64,000 nt of DNA from Streptomyces abyssomicinicus (GCF_008974245.1 NZ_BBZI01000005.1:1598751-1662750); one strand, 5' to 3'. Shown: positions 1-10,412, counted from the first letter of the stretch. A program made the numbers and translations. Notes: generated by a model not told the origin, from the letters alone.

Positions 1-2
1 AC

Positions 3-608
3 GCCCTCACCCGCGCCGGCTTCGTCTCCTCCGCGCTCCACCTGCCGCACGCCGTCCGCGAACAGCGCACACACCTCGCCCGGGCCCGCGAGATCGCCGA
101 ACTCGTGGGCCTGGAGCGCCACTTCGACTCACCCGTCGCCCTGCTGTCCTACGGCGACCGCAAGCGCGTCGAGATGGCCCGCGCCCTGTGCCTGGAGCCC
201 CGCGTCCTCCTGCTGGACGAGCCCGTCGCCGGGATGAACACCACCGAACGGGCCGCGGCCGTCGAGGTCGTCCGCACCGTGCGCGAACGGCTCGGCCTCT
301 CCATCGTGCTGGTGGAGCACGACATGGGGCTGGTCATGCGGCTGGCCGACGAGGTCACCGTCCTCGACTTCGGCCGGCGCATCGCCCACGGCACCCCCGA
401 CGAGGTCCGCCGGGACCCCGAGGTGCTGCGCGCCTACCTGGGGACCGGCGCCGACAGCACCGGAGCCGCCGACAACAGCGGAGCCGCCGACACCACCGGA
501 GCCGCCGACAGCACCCGGGCCGGGAACACCGGCGCCGAGCCCTCCGGCGCCAAGAACAGCGGCCCCGAGGGCGACGGCCCCGGAACGCCTGGAAAGGAAG
601 CGGCATGA
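3..608 (+). CDS. ABC transporter ATP-binding protein, LivG type (5' truncated)
   Basis: The window opens inside this gene, reading in frame from base 3. Visible motifs are the ABC signature LSYGDRKRVEMARAL, Walker B VLLLDEP and the switch histidine in LVEHDMG; the Walker A half lies outside the window. The segment up to EVLRAYLG is the usual LivG C-terminus. It would energise uptake of branched-chain amino acids or a related amide through the two permeases that follow. A low-complexity tail of about 50 residues, built on an A-D-x-x-G-A repeat, is added after AYLG and is unusual. The stop overlaps the next start (ATGA), so translation is coupled. Confidence 0.93.
   Translation, partial: ALTRAGFVSSALHLPHAVREQRTHLARAREIAELVGLERHFDSPVALLSYGDRKRVEMARALCLEPRVLLLDEPVAGMNTTERAAAVEVVRTVRERLGLSIVLVEHDMGLVMRLADEVTVLDFGRRIAHGTPDEVRRDPEVLRAYLGTGADSTGAADNSGAADTTGAADSTRAGNTGAEPSGAKNSGPEGDGPGTPGKEAA
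450..521 (+). repeat. Four tandem 18-bp units inside the ATPase tail
   Basis: Four imperfect 18-bp copies of the type GCCGACAGCACCGGAGCC lie at 450-467, 468-485, 486-503 and 504-521. They keep frame and encode the A-D-x-x-G-A hexapeptide repeat of the C-terminal tail. Confidence 0.85.
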
Positions 609-1501
609 CAGGCCTGCTCGACACCCTCCTCGCGGGCCTCGCCCTCGGAGCGGTCTACGCGCTGGTGGCGCTCGGCTTCGTGATCATCTTCAAGGCGTCG
701 CACGTCATGAACTTCGCCCACGGCTCCATGCTGCTCCTCGGCGGCTACCTCACCGCTGTGCTCCACGAGCACCTGGGCTTCGCCGCGGCCCTGGCGGTGG
801 GCGTCCTCGCCACCGCCGCGCTGGCCGGCGCCGTCGACCGGGTCCTGCTGCAGCGGCTGCCCCAGGACCCCAAGGCGGCCCACGTCGCCACCATCGTCAC
901 CATCGGCATCGACATCCTGCTCGTCACCGACCTGGCCCGCCGGATCGGCGGCGACCTGCTGTCGCTCGGCGACCCGTGGGGCGACAAGGTCCGCACCCTC
1001 GGACCGGTGACCGTGCCCGACAGCCGGCTGGCCGCCGTCGCCGTCTCCGCGCTCGTCATCGGCGCCGTCTTCGCCCTCTTCCGGTACAGCCGCTGGGGCC
1101 TGTCGCTGCGCTGTGCGGCCGAGGACACCGAGGCCGCCGCCCTCCAGGGCGTCCGGCTGGGCCGGACCCGCATGCTCGCCTGGTGCCTGGCCGGCGCCCT
1201 CGCCGCCCTGGCGGCGGTGTTCCTCGCCGCCTTCCCGGCCACCGGCCTGGAGCGCACCACCGGCCAGATCGCCCTCAAGGCTTTCCCCGCCGCCATCCTC
1301 GGCGGCCTCGCCTCACCCGTCGGCGCCCTCGCCGGCAGCCTGGTGATCGGCCTGACCGAGGCCTTCGTCATCACCTACCAGAGCGACCTGCACGTCCTCG
1401 GCGACGGGCTGAGCGACGTCGCCCCCTACGTGGTGATGATCCTGGTGCTGCTGGTGCGGCCCAACGGACTCTTCGGCGCGAAGGGAGCGGTCCGTGTCTG
1501 A
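605..1501 (+). CDS. Branched-chain amino-acid-type ABC permease, LivH family
   Basis: A 298-residue polytopic membrane protein. It begins MTGLLDTLLAGLALGAVYAL, with the LivH-typical NFAHG motif near residue 38 and several hydrophobic spans; the C-terminal part has the usual AAILGGLASPVGALAG loop. The ATG at 605 overlaps the stop of the ATPase gene, and the stop overlaps the GTG of the next permease, so this is a tight operon. It should form half of the membrane channel for an amino acid or amide substrate. The exact substrate cannot be read from the sequence. Confidence 0.92.
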   Translation: MTGLLDTLLAGLALGAVYALVALGFVIIFKASHVMNFAHGSMLLLGGYLTAVLHEHLGFAAALAVGVLATAALAGAVDRVLLQRLPQDPKAAHVATIVTIGIDILLVTDLARRIGGDLLSLGDPWGDKVRTLGPVTVPDSRLAAVAVSALVIGAVFALFRYSRWGLSLRCAAEDTEAAALQGVRLGRTRMLAWCLAGALAALAAVFLAAFPATGLERTTGQIALKAFPAAILGGLASPVGALAGSLVIGLTEAFVITYQSDLHVLGDGLSDVAPYVVMILVLLVRPNGLFGAKGAVRV

Positions 1502-2642
1502 CGCCGCCAAGCCCCTGCTGCGCCTGACCGGGCTGCTGCTCCCGCTGCTGGTCCTGTGCGCCCTGCCGTTCTACCTGGAGTCCTACTGGCTGCGGATCGG
1601 CCTGTTCTCCATGGCCGCGGCCATCGGCGCCGTCGGGCTGAGCCTGCTGTCCGGCACCGCCGGCCAGCTCTCCATGGGTCACGCCTTCTTCCTGGCCGTC
1701 GGCGCCTACGGCTACGTCTGGTTCTCCGGCGACCCCGGCCTGGGCCTCCCGCCGGTCGTCGCCATGGTGCTGGCCGTCCTGCTCGCCGGTGCCGCGGGCG
1801 GCGTCTTCAGCCCGGTCGCCGGCCGGGTGAAGGGCATGTACCTGGGCATCGCCACCCTGGCGCTGGTCTTCGTCGGCCACCACCTGATGCTCACCATGGA
1901 CGGCGTCACCGGCGGCTTCAACGGCCGTTCGGTGGAGCCGATGGAGATCGGCGGCCTCGTCCTCGACTCCGGACACGACGACCTCGCGGTGCTGGGCGTG
2001 CCGTTCGGCGCCGAGGAGCGCCTGTGGTACTTCGGCCTGGCGCTGCTGGCCTTCACCTGGTTCACCGCCCGCGGCCTGCTGCGCGGACGCCCCGGCCGGG
2101 CCCTGGTCGCGCTGCGCGACAGCGAGACCGCCGCGTCCGTGATGGGCGTCCCGGTGGCCCGCTACCGGTCCTCGGCCTTCGTGGTCTCCTCGATGTACGC
2201 CGGTCTGGCCGGGGTGCTGATCGCGCTGTCCTTCCGCCGGGTGGTGCCCGACTACTTCGGGCTGGTCCTCTCCATCGACTACCTGGCCATGATCGTCATC
2301 GGCGGGCTGGGCTCGGTGGGCGGCGCGGTCGCCGGAGCCTTCTTCGTGACCGCCCTGCCGCTGGTGATGGCCAAGTACGCCGACCAGCTCCCGCTGGTCG
2401 CCGCCCCCGGTTCCGCGGACGGCTCGCTCGGCCCGACCGAGGCCTCGCGCTACCTGTACGGCGCCGCGATCGTCGTGATCCTGCTGTGGGCCCCCGACGG
2501 CCTGCACGGACTCGTCCGGCGGCTGCGGCTGCGGCTGCGGCGCGAGCCGTCCCCGCCACCCCCCGAACCCGGGCTCGCCGAGCCCGTGAATCCCGCACCG
2601 ACCACCCTCCCCGCCGTTCCAGTCAAGGAGCACACCCCGTGA
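1494..2642 (+). CDS. Branched-chain amino-acid-type ABC permease, LivM family
   Basis: A 382-residue membrane protein, the second channel subunit. It has the LivM hallmarks GLSLLSGTAGQLSMGHAFF near residue 45 and IVIGGLGSVGGAVAGAFF near residue 265. The GTG start at 1494 overlaps the end of the LivH-type gene. The C-terminus is a cytoplasmic tail rich in arginine and proline. The stop overlaps the GTG of the binding-protein gene, so three consecutive junctions are translationally coupled. Confidence 0.92.
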   Translation: MSDAAKPLLRLTGLLLPLLVLCALPFYLESYWLRIGLFSMAAAIGAVGLSLLSGTAGQLSMGHAFFLAVGAYGYVWFSGDPGLGLPPVVAMVLAVLLAGAAGGVFSPVAGRVKGMYLGIATLALVFVGHHLMLTMDGVTGGFNGRSVEPMEIGGLVLDSGHDDLAVLGVPFGAEERLWYFGLALLAFTWFTARGLLRGRPGRALVALRDSETAASVMGVPVARYRSSAFVVSSMYAGLAGVLIALSFRRVVPDYFGLVLSIDYLAMIVIGGLGSVGGAVAGAFFVTALPLVMAKYADQLPLVAAPGSADGSLGPTEASRYLYGAAIVVILLWAPDGLHGLVRRLRLRLRREPSPPPPEPGLAEPVNPAPTTLPAVPVKEHTP

Positions 2643-3919
2643 ACGCAACGCCCCGTGCGCACCGTCGCGCCACCCGCATCACCGTCGCCGCGGCCCTGTC
2701 GGCGCTGCTCGTCGCGGGCTGCAGCAGCAAGGCCGAGGACCCCAAGGGGGAGGAGGGCGCCGGCGGCGTCAAGGGCGGCCCGGGTGTCACCGACACCACC
2801 ATCAGGATCGGATCGCTGACCGACCTGACCGGCCCCTACGCCACGCTCGGCGAGTCCATCACCAACGCCCAGAAGATGTGGGCCGACGAGGTGAACGCCC
2901 AGGGCGGCATCTGCGACCGCAAGATCGAGATCACCGTCAAGGACCACGGTTACGACGTGCAGAAGGCCGTCGCCGCCTACTCCGAGGTGGCGCCCGACTC
3001 CGTCGCCCTCTCCCAGGTCATCGGCTCCCCGGTGGTCGCCGCACTGGTCGACGACATCGGGAAGGACCAGATCCTCACCTACCCGCAGGCATGGTCCGCC
3101 TCGCTGCTGGGCATCGACCCCGTCCAGGTCACCGGCACCACCTACGACGTCGACATGATCGCCGGCGTCGACTTCCTGACCAGCGCCAAGGGGATCGAGA
3201 AGGGCGACACGATCGGCCACGTCTACTTCGAGGGCGACTACGGCGCCAACGCCCTGGAGGGCTCGAAGTGGGCCGCGGAGAAGGCCGGCCTGGAGATCGT
3301 CGAGCAGAAGATCAAGCCCACCGACCAGGACCTGTCCGCCCAGGTGGCCGCCCTGCAGAAGGCCGGGGTCAAGGCGATCCTGATCAGTGCCGGTCCGGTG
3401 CAGACCGCCTCCCTGGTCGGTGTCGCGGCCTCCCGCGGCCTCCAGGTGCCGGTCGTCTCCAACATCCCGGGCTACTCGCCGCAGCTGATGGCCTCCGAGG
3501 CCGCCCCGGCCCTCGAGGGCATGCTGCACATGATCAGCGCCGCCCCCGCGGTCAACGCGGAGATCCCGGGTGTGAAGGACATGGTGGCCAAGTATCAGAA
3601 GGCCTACCCGAAGGCCCCGGTCGACACCGGTGTGCTCTCCGGCTACAACACCGCCCTGCTCCTCGGCCTCGCCCTGGAGAAGGCCTGCGACAACGGCAGC
3701 CTGGCCCGTGAGGACGTCGTCAAGGCCCACCGTCAGCTCGCCGACGCCGACACCGGTCTCGGCACCCCGCAGGACTTCAGCGACGTCGAGCGCCCGGCCT
3801 CGGTCGAGAACTACGTGCTCAAGCCGTCCAAGGACGCGCTGGGCGGCGCCGAGATCGTCGAGGAGGCCGCCGTCGCCCCCGGCGTCGAGGAGTACCTGAA
3901 GGAGAAGGGCCGCTCCTGA
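2639..3919 (+). CDS. Amino-acid ABC transporter substrate-binding lipoprotein, LivK type
   Basis: A 426-residue lipoprotein. The signal peptide ends in the lipobox LVAGC with the lipidated cysteine at residue 28, followed by a charged Lys/Glu/Gly spacer. The mature part has the type-I periplasmic-binding fold opening IRIGSLTDLTGPYA and ABC-type pair residues such as NIPGYSPQL. The GTG start (2639) overlaps the LivM-type stop. It captures the substrate outside the membrane and delivers it to the two permeases. A GC-rich hairpin 35 bp downstream ends the operon. Confidence 0.92.
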   Translation: MNATPRAHRRATRITVAAALSALLVAGCSSKAEDPKGEEGAGGVKGGPGVTDTTIRIGSLTDLTGPYATLGESITNAQKMWADEVNAQGGICDRKIEITVKDHGYDVQKAVAAYSEVAPDSVALSQVIGSPVVAALVDDIGKDQILTYPQAWSASLLGIDPVQVTGTTYDVDMIAGVDFLTSAKGIEKGDTIGHVYFEGDYGANALEGSKWAAEKAGLEIVEQKIKPTDQDLSAQVAALQKAGVKAILISAGPVQTASLVGVAASRGLQVPVVSNIPGYSPQLMASEAAPALEGMLHMISAAPAVNAEIPGVKDMVAKYQKAYPKAPVDTGVLSGYNTALLLGLALEKACDNGSLAREDVVKAHRQLADADTGLGTPQDFSDVERPASVENYVLKPSKDALGGAEIVEEAAVAPGVEEYLKEKGRS

Positions 3920-3953
3920 CACACCCGGTCCGCCGGCGGCCGGCGGCACGGCG

Positions 3954-3984
3954 GGCGGCCCGCGCCACACCGGCGCGGGCCGCC
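3954..3984 (+). terminator. Terminator hairpin after the Liv-type operon
   Basis: A perfect 13-bp stem (3954-3966 with 3972-3984) and a 5-nt loop. It lies between the binding-protein gene on the plus strand and the convergent PPOX gene on the minus strand, so it may serve both. Confidence 0.75.
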
Positions 3985-4007
3985 GCGCGCCGCCGGGGCG
4001 TCCTCAG

Positions 4008-4430
4008 TCAGCCGGCGGCCTGGCCGCTGTCGCGGAAGGAGCCCCAGCCGTGCCAGCGGTCGATCTCGATCCAGGCGCTGATCCGGCCTCGTCCCCGCTC
4101 GGAGTACGGCTTGCCGAGGTACTGGCGCGAGAGGCGGTCGATGCCGGACAGGTCGGTGTCGTCGCGCATCTCGGCGATCCGCCCGATGAGGGTGATGTGG
4201 GAGTACCAGTTGGTCTCGTCCAGGACGGTGAGGGTCACCCGCGGATCGTTGCGGATGTGCTCGAGCCGCTTGCGGCCCTCGTCCATGTTGACCAGCACCC
4301 GGCCGTCGTCCCAGACGTACCAGGTGGCGGCGGAGACCGGCTGGCCGTCCGCCCGGACGGTGGTGATCACCGCGGGGTTGGGCTTCTCCAGCATGGTGAT
4401 CGCTGCTTCGGGAAGCGGCGGTTTCGACAT
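4008..4430 (-). CDS. PPOX-fold flavin/F420-dependent oxidoreductase
   Basis: A 140-residue split-barrel protein of the pyridoxamine-5'-phosphate-oxidase superfamily. It begins MSKPPLPEAAITMLEKPN and has the family motifs VITTVRADGQP, ATWYVWDDGRVLVN and PRVTLTVLD. In actinobacteria such proteins usually bind F420 or FMN and reduce small molecules. The ATG at 4430 follows a strong GAGGAGG-type ribosome site; a longer frame upstream has no supporting signal. It is transcribed alone. Which cofactor it uses cannot be decided here. Confidence 0.88.
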   Translation of the reverse strand: MSKPPLPEAAITMLEKPNPAVITTVRADGQPVSAATWYVWDDGRVLVNMDEGRKRLEHIRNDPRVTLTVLDETNWYSHITLIGRIAEMRDDTDLSGIDRLSRQYLGKPYSERGRGRISAWIEIDRWHGWGSFRDSGQAAG

Positions 4431-4556
4431 CGTCTCTCCTCCTCGTCGCACGAGCGGGGCCGTGCGGGATCCTTCGACGGGGCGTCGCCCGGTCACGCTG
4501 CCACATCGGGCCGCCGGGGTCCCGCACCACCTGCCCCGAGTCCGCGGGGACACGCC

Positions 4557-4588
4557 GAAGGGCCCCCGGCCGGAGCCGGGAGCCCTTC
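4557..4588 (-). terminator. Terminator hairpin after the ferredoxin reductase gene
   Basis: Stem GAAGGGC/GCCCTTC (4557-4563 with 4582-4588), extended inward by CCCCGGC/GCCGGG. It lies just past the stop of the FprA-like gene on the minus strand and upstream of the PPOX gene, so it separates the two transcripts. Confidence 0.75.
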
Positions 4589-4610
4589 GTCACGTCGCCG
4601 GGGCGGCCGC

Positions 4611-5972
4611 TCAGGCGCCGCTGGCCCGCAGCATGTCCTCGCGCTCCACGATCTTCACGCGCTCGCGGCCCTGCGGCTCGCCCAGCGCCTTCTCCGCGGA
4701 GTCCAGCCGGTACCAGCCGTCCCAGGTGGTGTACCGCACCTGGCGCTCGGCCAGGAACGCCTCCACGGCCTCGGGAGCGGGGGAGGACGGCGTGTGCAGC
4801 CGGCCGTTGGCGTGGTCGTCGAGCAGGTTCGACACCGTCTCGTTGGCGTCGCCCTTGGTGTGGCCGATCAGACCGATCGGACCGCGGCGGATCCAGCCCG
4901 TGACATAGGTGGACTGCAGGTGCTCGCCGTTCTCGATCACCCGGCCGCCCTCGTCCGGGACGGTGCCGGTGGCCTCGTCCCAGGGGAGCTTGGGCAGCGC
5001 GTCCGACAGGTAGCCGACGGCGCGGTAGACGGCGCCGAGGTCCCAGTCCTTGAACTCGCCCGTGCCCTTGACGTTGCCGGTGCCGTCCAGCGCGGTGCGC
5101 TCGGTGCGCAGCCCCACGACCTTCCCGTCCTCGCCGAGGATCTCCACCGGTGACTCGAAGAAGTGCAGGAACAGCTTGTGCGGGCGGTCGCCGACGTCGC
5201 GGATCGCCCAGTTCTCCAGCGTCTTGGCGACCATGTCCGCCTGCTTGTTGCCGCGGCGGGTGGCGATCGAGCCCTCGTCGTAGTCGATGTCCTCGGGGTC
5301 GACGATGACCTCGATGCTGGGGGAGTGGTCCAGCTCCCGCAGCTCCATCGGGCTGAACTTCGCCTGCGCCGGGCCGCGGCGGCCGAAGACGTGGATCTCC
5401 TTGGCCTGGTTGAGCTTCAGGCCGTCGTAGACGTTGGCCGGGATCTCGGTGGGCAGCAACTCGTCGGCGGTCTTCGCCAGGACGCGCGCCACGTCGAGGG
5501 CCACGTTGCCGACGCCGAGCACGGCGACCTTGTCGGCGGTCAGCGGCCAGGTGCGCGGGACGTCGGGGTGGCCGTCGTACCAGGAGACGAAGTCGGCGGC
5601 GCCGTAGGAGCCGTCGAGGTCGACGCCCGGGACCGGCAGCGCCCGGTCGGCGGTGGCGCCGGTGGAGAAGACGACCGCGTCGTAGAAGGCTCGCAGGTCG
5701 TCCAGCGTGATGTCGTTGGGGTAGTCGACATTGCCGAAGAGGCGTATCTGGGGCTTGTCGAGGACCTGGTGCAGCGCGGTGATGATGCCCTTGATGCGCG
5801 GGTGGTCGGGCGCGACGCCGTAACGGATGAGGCCGAACGGGGCGGGCATCCGCTCGAAGAGGTCGACGGACACGCCGGGTTCGGCGGCCACCTCGGACTT
5901 GAGCAGCGCGTCGGCGGCGTAGATGCCGGCGGGACCGGCCCCGACGATGGCTACCCGCAGGGGGCGGGACAT
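4611..5972 (-). CDS. Ferredoxin/adrenodoxin-type NADP+ reductase (FprA-like)
   Basis: A 453-residue two-domain flavoprotein. The FAD site is GAGPAG at residues 11-16, followed by the FGLIRYGVAPDH motif near 47-57; the NADP site is GVGNVALD at 153-160 with GRRGPAQ further on. The C-terminal GWIRRGPIGLIGHTKGDA motif is typical of the adrenodoxin-reductase/FprA group. It moves electrons between NADPH and ferredoxin, for example for cytochromes P450 or Fe-S work. A clear iron box lies about 60 bp upstream, which suggests repression by DmdR1/IdeR when iron is plentiful. The gene is divergent from the catalase gene. Confidence 0.93.
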   Translation of the reverse strand: MSRPLRVAIVGAGPAGIYAADALLKSEVAAEPGVSVDLFERMPAPFGLIRYGVAPDHPRIKGIITALHQVLDKPQIRLFGNVDYPNDITLDDLRAFYDAVVFSTGATADRALPVPGVDLDGSYGAADFVSWYDGHPDVPRTWPLTADKVAVLGVGNVALDVARVLAKTADELLPTEIPANVYDGLKLNQAKEIHVFGRRGPAQAKFSPMELRELDHSPSIEVIVDPEDIDYDEGSIATRRGNKQADMVAKTLENWAIRDVGDRPHKLFLHFFESPVEILGEDGKVVGLRTERTALDGTGNVKGTGEFKDWDLGAVYRAVGYLSDALPKLPWDEATGTVPDEGGRVIENGEHLQSTYVTGWIRRGPIGLIGHTKGDANETVSNLLDDHANGRLHTPSSPAPEAVEAFLAERQVRYTTWDGWYRLDSAEKALGEPQGRERVKIVEREDMLRASGA

Positions 5973-6020
5973 GTGCGATTTCCCTTCGAGCGGTGAACTG
6001 ACTCGTGGGAAAGCCTAAGC

Positions 6021-6034
6021 TAAGGCAAGCCTTA
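6021..6034. promoter_or_regulatory. Iron box (DmdR1/IdeR-type operator) upstream of the FprA-like gene
   Basis: Perfect palindrome TAAGGC-AA-GCCTTA. Read on the minus strand with its flanks it matches about 13 of 19 positions of the known iron-box consensus TTAGGTTAGGCTCACCTAA. It lies 49-62 bp upstream of the reductase start at 5972, where a promoter is expected. Confidence 0.75.
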
Positions 6035-6062
6035 CCTTGAATGCGGGTCCGCTTTATGGACC

Positions 6063-6079
6063 CATAAGCTCGGCTTATG
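6063..6079. promoter_or_regulatory. Inverted repeat in the reductase/catalase divergent region
   Basis: CATAAGC-TCG-GCTTATG, a perfect 7-bp inverted repeat in an A/T-rich patch about 215 bp upstream of the catalase start. It is a candidate operator; the binding protein is not identifiable. Confidence 0.45.
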
Positions 6080-6179
6080 CGGGCGTCCGTCGCGCAGGGG
6101 GTCGCTTGATCATCGTACCGCCACCCCCCGGACGTCCTCCCGGGGTGCCGTGCCGGCCGTCGGCAAATGGCTGCATAGG

Positions 6180-6199
6180 GAAATCATTCTGGTGATTTC
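6180..6199. promoter_or_regulatory. Inverted repeat upstream of the catalase gene
   Basis: GAAATCA-TTCTGG-TGATTTC, a perfect 7-bp inverted repeat about 95 bp upstream of the catalase start and unusually A/T-rich for this DNA. It may be an operator for a peroxide- or stress-responsive regulator; this is inference from position only. Confidence 0.4.
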
Positions 6200-6293
6200 A
6201 TGTTTTGTTCCGTCGCTCCGTGTCACCAGATCAGGTGAGGTCCTGCCGCCTCCGGCGGCCCGCGACAGGCGAGAGCGAAGGAATCCACCAGGC

Positions 6294-8561
<2,268 letters not shown>

Positions 8562-8578
8562 CCCGCGCGGCGCCCGAC

Positions 8579-8611
8579 GGCGGCGGCCCCGCGGGCAGCG
8601 GGGCCGCCGCC
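8579..8611 (+). terminator. Terminator hairpin after catalase
   Basis: A perfect 14-bp GC-rich stem (8579-8592 with 8598-8611) and a 5-nt loop, 17 bp past the catalase stop. Confidence 0.8.
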
Positions 8612-8744
8612 GCTCGTGCCCGGCCTCCCGCCGCGGCCAGGGGCCGGTATGCCGGCCGTCGGCCGAAACCAGGACGAATGGGAGGCCCCAGCCGGGGCAC
8701 GAGCCCAGCATCACCGGACGATCACCCGAGGAGGCACCACCACC

Positions 8745-9308
8745 ATGGCCACCGTCCCCACCCCGAAGTACACCGTCCCCGGCCTGAGGACCGAGGACGC
8801 CCGCAAGCTGATCGACCTGCTCCGCCTGCGGCTGCACGCCCTCAACGACCTCCACCTGACGCTCAAGCACGTCCACTGGAACGTCGTCGGGCCGCACTTC
8901 ATCGCCGTCCACGAGATGCTCGACCCGCAGGTCGACCGGGTCCGCGACATGGCCGACGACGTCGCCGAGCGCCTCGCCGCCCTCGGCGGCGTCGCCCAGG
9001 GCACCCCGGGTTCCCTGGTCAAGGAGCGCACCTGGGACGACTACTCCATCGGCCGCGCCGACGCCATCGCCCACCTCGGGGCCCTCGACGTCGTCTACAC
9101 CGGCGTCCTCGAAGCCGTGCGCGATGCCGTCAAGGTCGCCGGCGAGATCGATCCGGCCACCGAGGACCTGCTGATCGAGCAGCTGCGCGACCTCGAGCAG
9201 TTCCAGTGGTTCGTCCGCGCCCACCTGGAGAGCGCGGGCGGCACCCTGGCCACCGCCGAGGCCACCACCGAGAAGGACGGCGCCTCCGCCGGCGGCGACG
9301 TGTCCTGA
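8745..9308 (+). CDS. dps: Dps-family DNA-protection ferritin
   Basis: A 187-residue Dps protein. The ferroxidase signature KHVHWNVVGPHFIAVHEMLD supplies His44, His56 and Asp60 of the inter-subunit iron site. Dps dodecamers oxidise and store Fe2+ using H2O2 and cover DNA under stress. The ATG at 8745 has the ribosome site GAGGAGG 8 bp upstream. A short acidic tail after residue 165 is outside the core fold. Its position after catalase fits a joint oxidative-stress role, although the hairpin between them suggests separate transcripts. Confidence 0.95.
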   Translation: MATVPTPKYTVPGLRTEDARKLIDLLRLRLHALNDLHLTLKHVHWNVVGPHFIAVHEMLDPQVDRVRDMADDVAERLAALGGVAQGTPGSLVKERTWDDYSIGRADAIAHLGALDVVYTGVLEAVRDAVKVAGEIDPATEDLLIEQLRDLEQFQWFVRAHLESAGGTLATAEATTEKDGASAGGDVS

Positions 9309-9351
9309 CGGCCGCCCGCGGCGGCCACCGGCCCGGGCGGACGCCCGCCGC

Positions 9352-9510
9352 TCAGCGGCGCGGCGCCCGCAGCCGGGTCAGCAGCCGCCGCGCGTGCGCC
9401 CGGTTGCGGGGATCCGCCGCCGCCCGGCGCGCCTGGTCGATGGTCCGCCGGCCCTGCGGGGTGGCGGACCACGCCTTCATCCGGCGCAGCAACGTCGTCA
9501 ACGCGTTCAC
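9352..9510 (-). CDS. Small basic protein, 52 residues
   Basis: A small gene on the minus strand that starts VNALTTLLRRMKAWSATPQG and ends RLLTRLRAPRR. The GTG at 9510 is preceded by a perfect AGGAGG at 9515-9520 (4-nt spacing), which strongly supports translation. About a quarter of the residues are arginine; the protein looks helical and has no cysteine, signal peptide or membrane span. It is divergent from the SDR at 9587 and convergent with dps. Function unknown; nucleic-acid contact is possible from the charge only. Confidence 0.7.
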   Translation of the reverse strand: MNALTTLLRRMKAWSATPQGRRTIDQARRAAADPRNRAHARRLLTRLRAPRR

Positions 9511-9586
9511 ACGTCCTCCTGGTGCATTCGGTCCTCCTGGCGTTGGACAAGGGCGTCACGCCCTCCTAGGGGGGTACCCCGCCGCC

Positions 9587-10381
9587 ATGCAGATCGACCT
9601 CACCGAACGCACCGCCCTGGTCACCGGATCCTCCCAGGGCATCGGTGCCGCCATCGCCGCCGGGCTGGCCCGCTCCGGCGCCCGGGTCGGCGTCAACGGC
9701 CGTGACGCCGGGCGCCTCGAGCGGGCCGTCGACGCCCTGCGCCGCCAGGTGCCCGAGGGCCGGTTCGTGCCCGTGGCCGCCGACCTCGCCACCGAGGAGG
9801 GCGCCGAGCGGGCCGTCCGCGCACTGCCGGACGCCGACATCCTCGTCAACAACCTCGGCATCTTCGGCGCCCGGCCCGCGCTGGAGATCAGCGACGACGA
9901 GTGGCGCCGCCACTTCGAGGTCAACGTCCTCGCGGCCGTCCGCCTCACCCGCGCCCTGCTGCCCGGCATGACGGAACGCGGCTGGGGGAGGGTGCTGTAC
10001 ATCGCCAGCGACTCCGCCGTCGTCGTCCCCGCCGAGATGATCCACTATGGGACGACCAAGACCGCGCTGCTCGCCGTCGGCCGCGGCTTCGCCAAGGAGG
10101 CCGCCGGAACCGGAGTCACCGTCAACTCCGTGATCGCCGGCCCCACCCACACCGGGGGAGTGGAGAAGTTCGTGTACGAACTCGTCGATCCCGAGCTCCC
10201 CTGGGACGAGGCCCAGCGCGCCTTCATGCGCGAGCACCGCCCGCAGTCCCTGCTCCAGCGGCTGATCGAGCCGGAGGAGATCGCCAACATGGTCGTCTAC
10301 CTCGCCTCGGACCAGGCATCCGCCACCACCGGCGGCGCACTGCGCGTGGACGGCGGCTACGTGGACTCGATCCTGCCCTGA
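9587..10381 (+). CDS. Short-chain dehydrogenase/reductase
   Basis: A 264-residue classical SDR. The Rossmann motif TGSSQGIG begins at residue 13, the NNLG structural motif follows near 90, and the catalytic serine plus Y-G-T-T-K (YxxxK) lie near 150-160. The C-terminal LASDQASATTGGALRVDGG stretch is standard for the family. It should oxidise or reduce a hydroxyl/carbonyl group with NAD(P); the substrate is unknown. The GTG-led 52-aa gene is divergent from it. It converges with the phosphatase gene at 10444. Confidence 0.92.
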   Translation: MQIDLTERTALVTGSSQGIGAAIAAGLARSGARVGVNGRDAGRLERAVDALRRQVPEGRFVPVAADLATEEGAERAVRALPDADILVNNLGIFGARPALEISDDEWRRHFEVNVLAAVRLTRALLPGMTERGWGRVLYIASDSAVVVPAEMIHYGTTKTALLAVGRGFAKEAAGTGVTVNSVIAGPTHTGGVEKFVYELVDPELPWDEAQRAFMREHRPQSLLQRLIEPEEIANMVVYLASDQASATTGGALRVDGGYVDSILP

Positions 10382-10389
10382 ACCGGCGT

Positions 10390-10407
10390 CACGGCAGCTC
10401 TGCCGTG
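10390..10407. terminator. Short hairpin between convergent SDR and phosphatase genes
   Basis: CACGGCAG-CT-CTGCCGTG, an 8-bp perfect stem right after the SDR stop, usable in both directions. It overlaps the start of a duplicated segment (see the repeat at 10413-10463). Confidence 0.5.
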
Positions 10408-10412
10408 GACCC

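Noticed and set aside
1371..3970. Long open frames on the minus strand opposite the Liv-type genes
   Set aside because: They are rich in Gly/Gln/His/Arg typical of antisense frames of GC-rich genes, have no start signals and show no domain motif.
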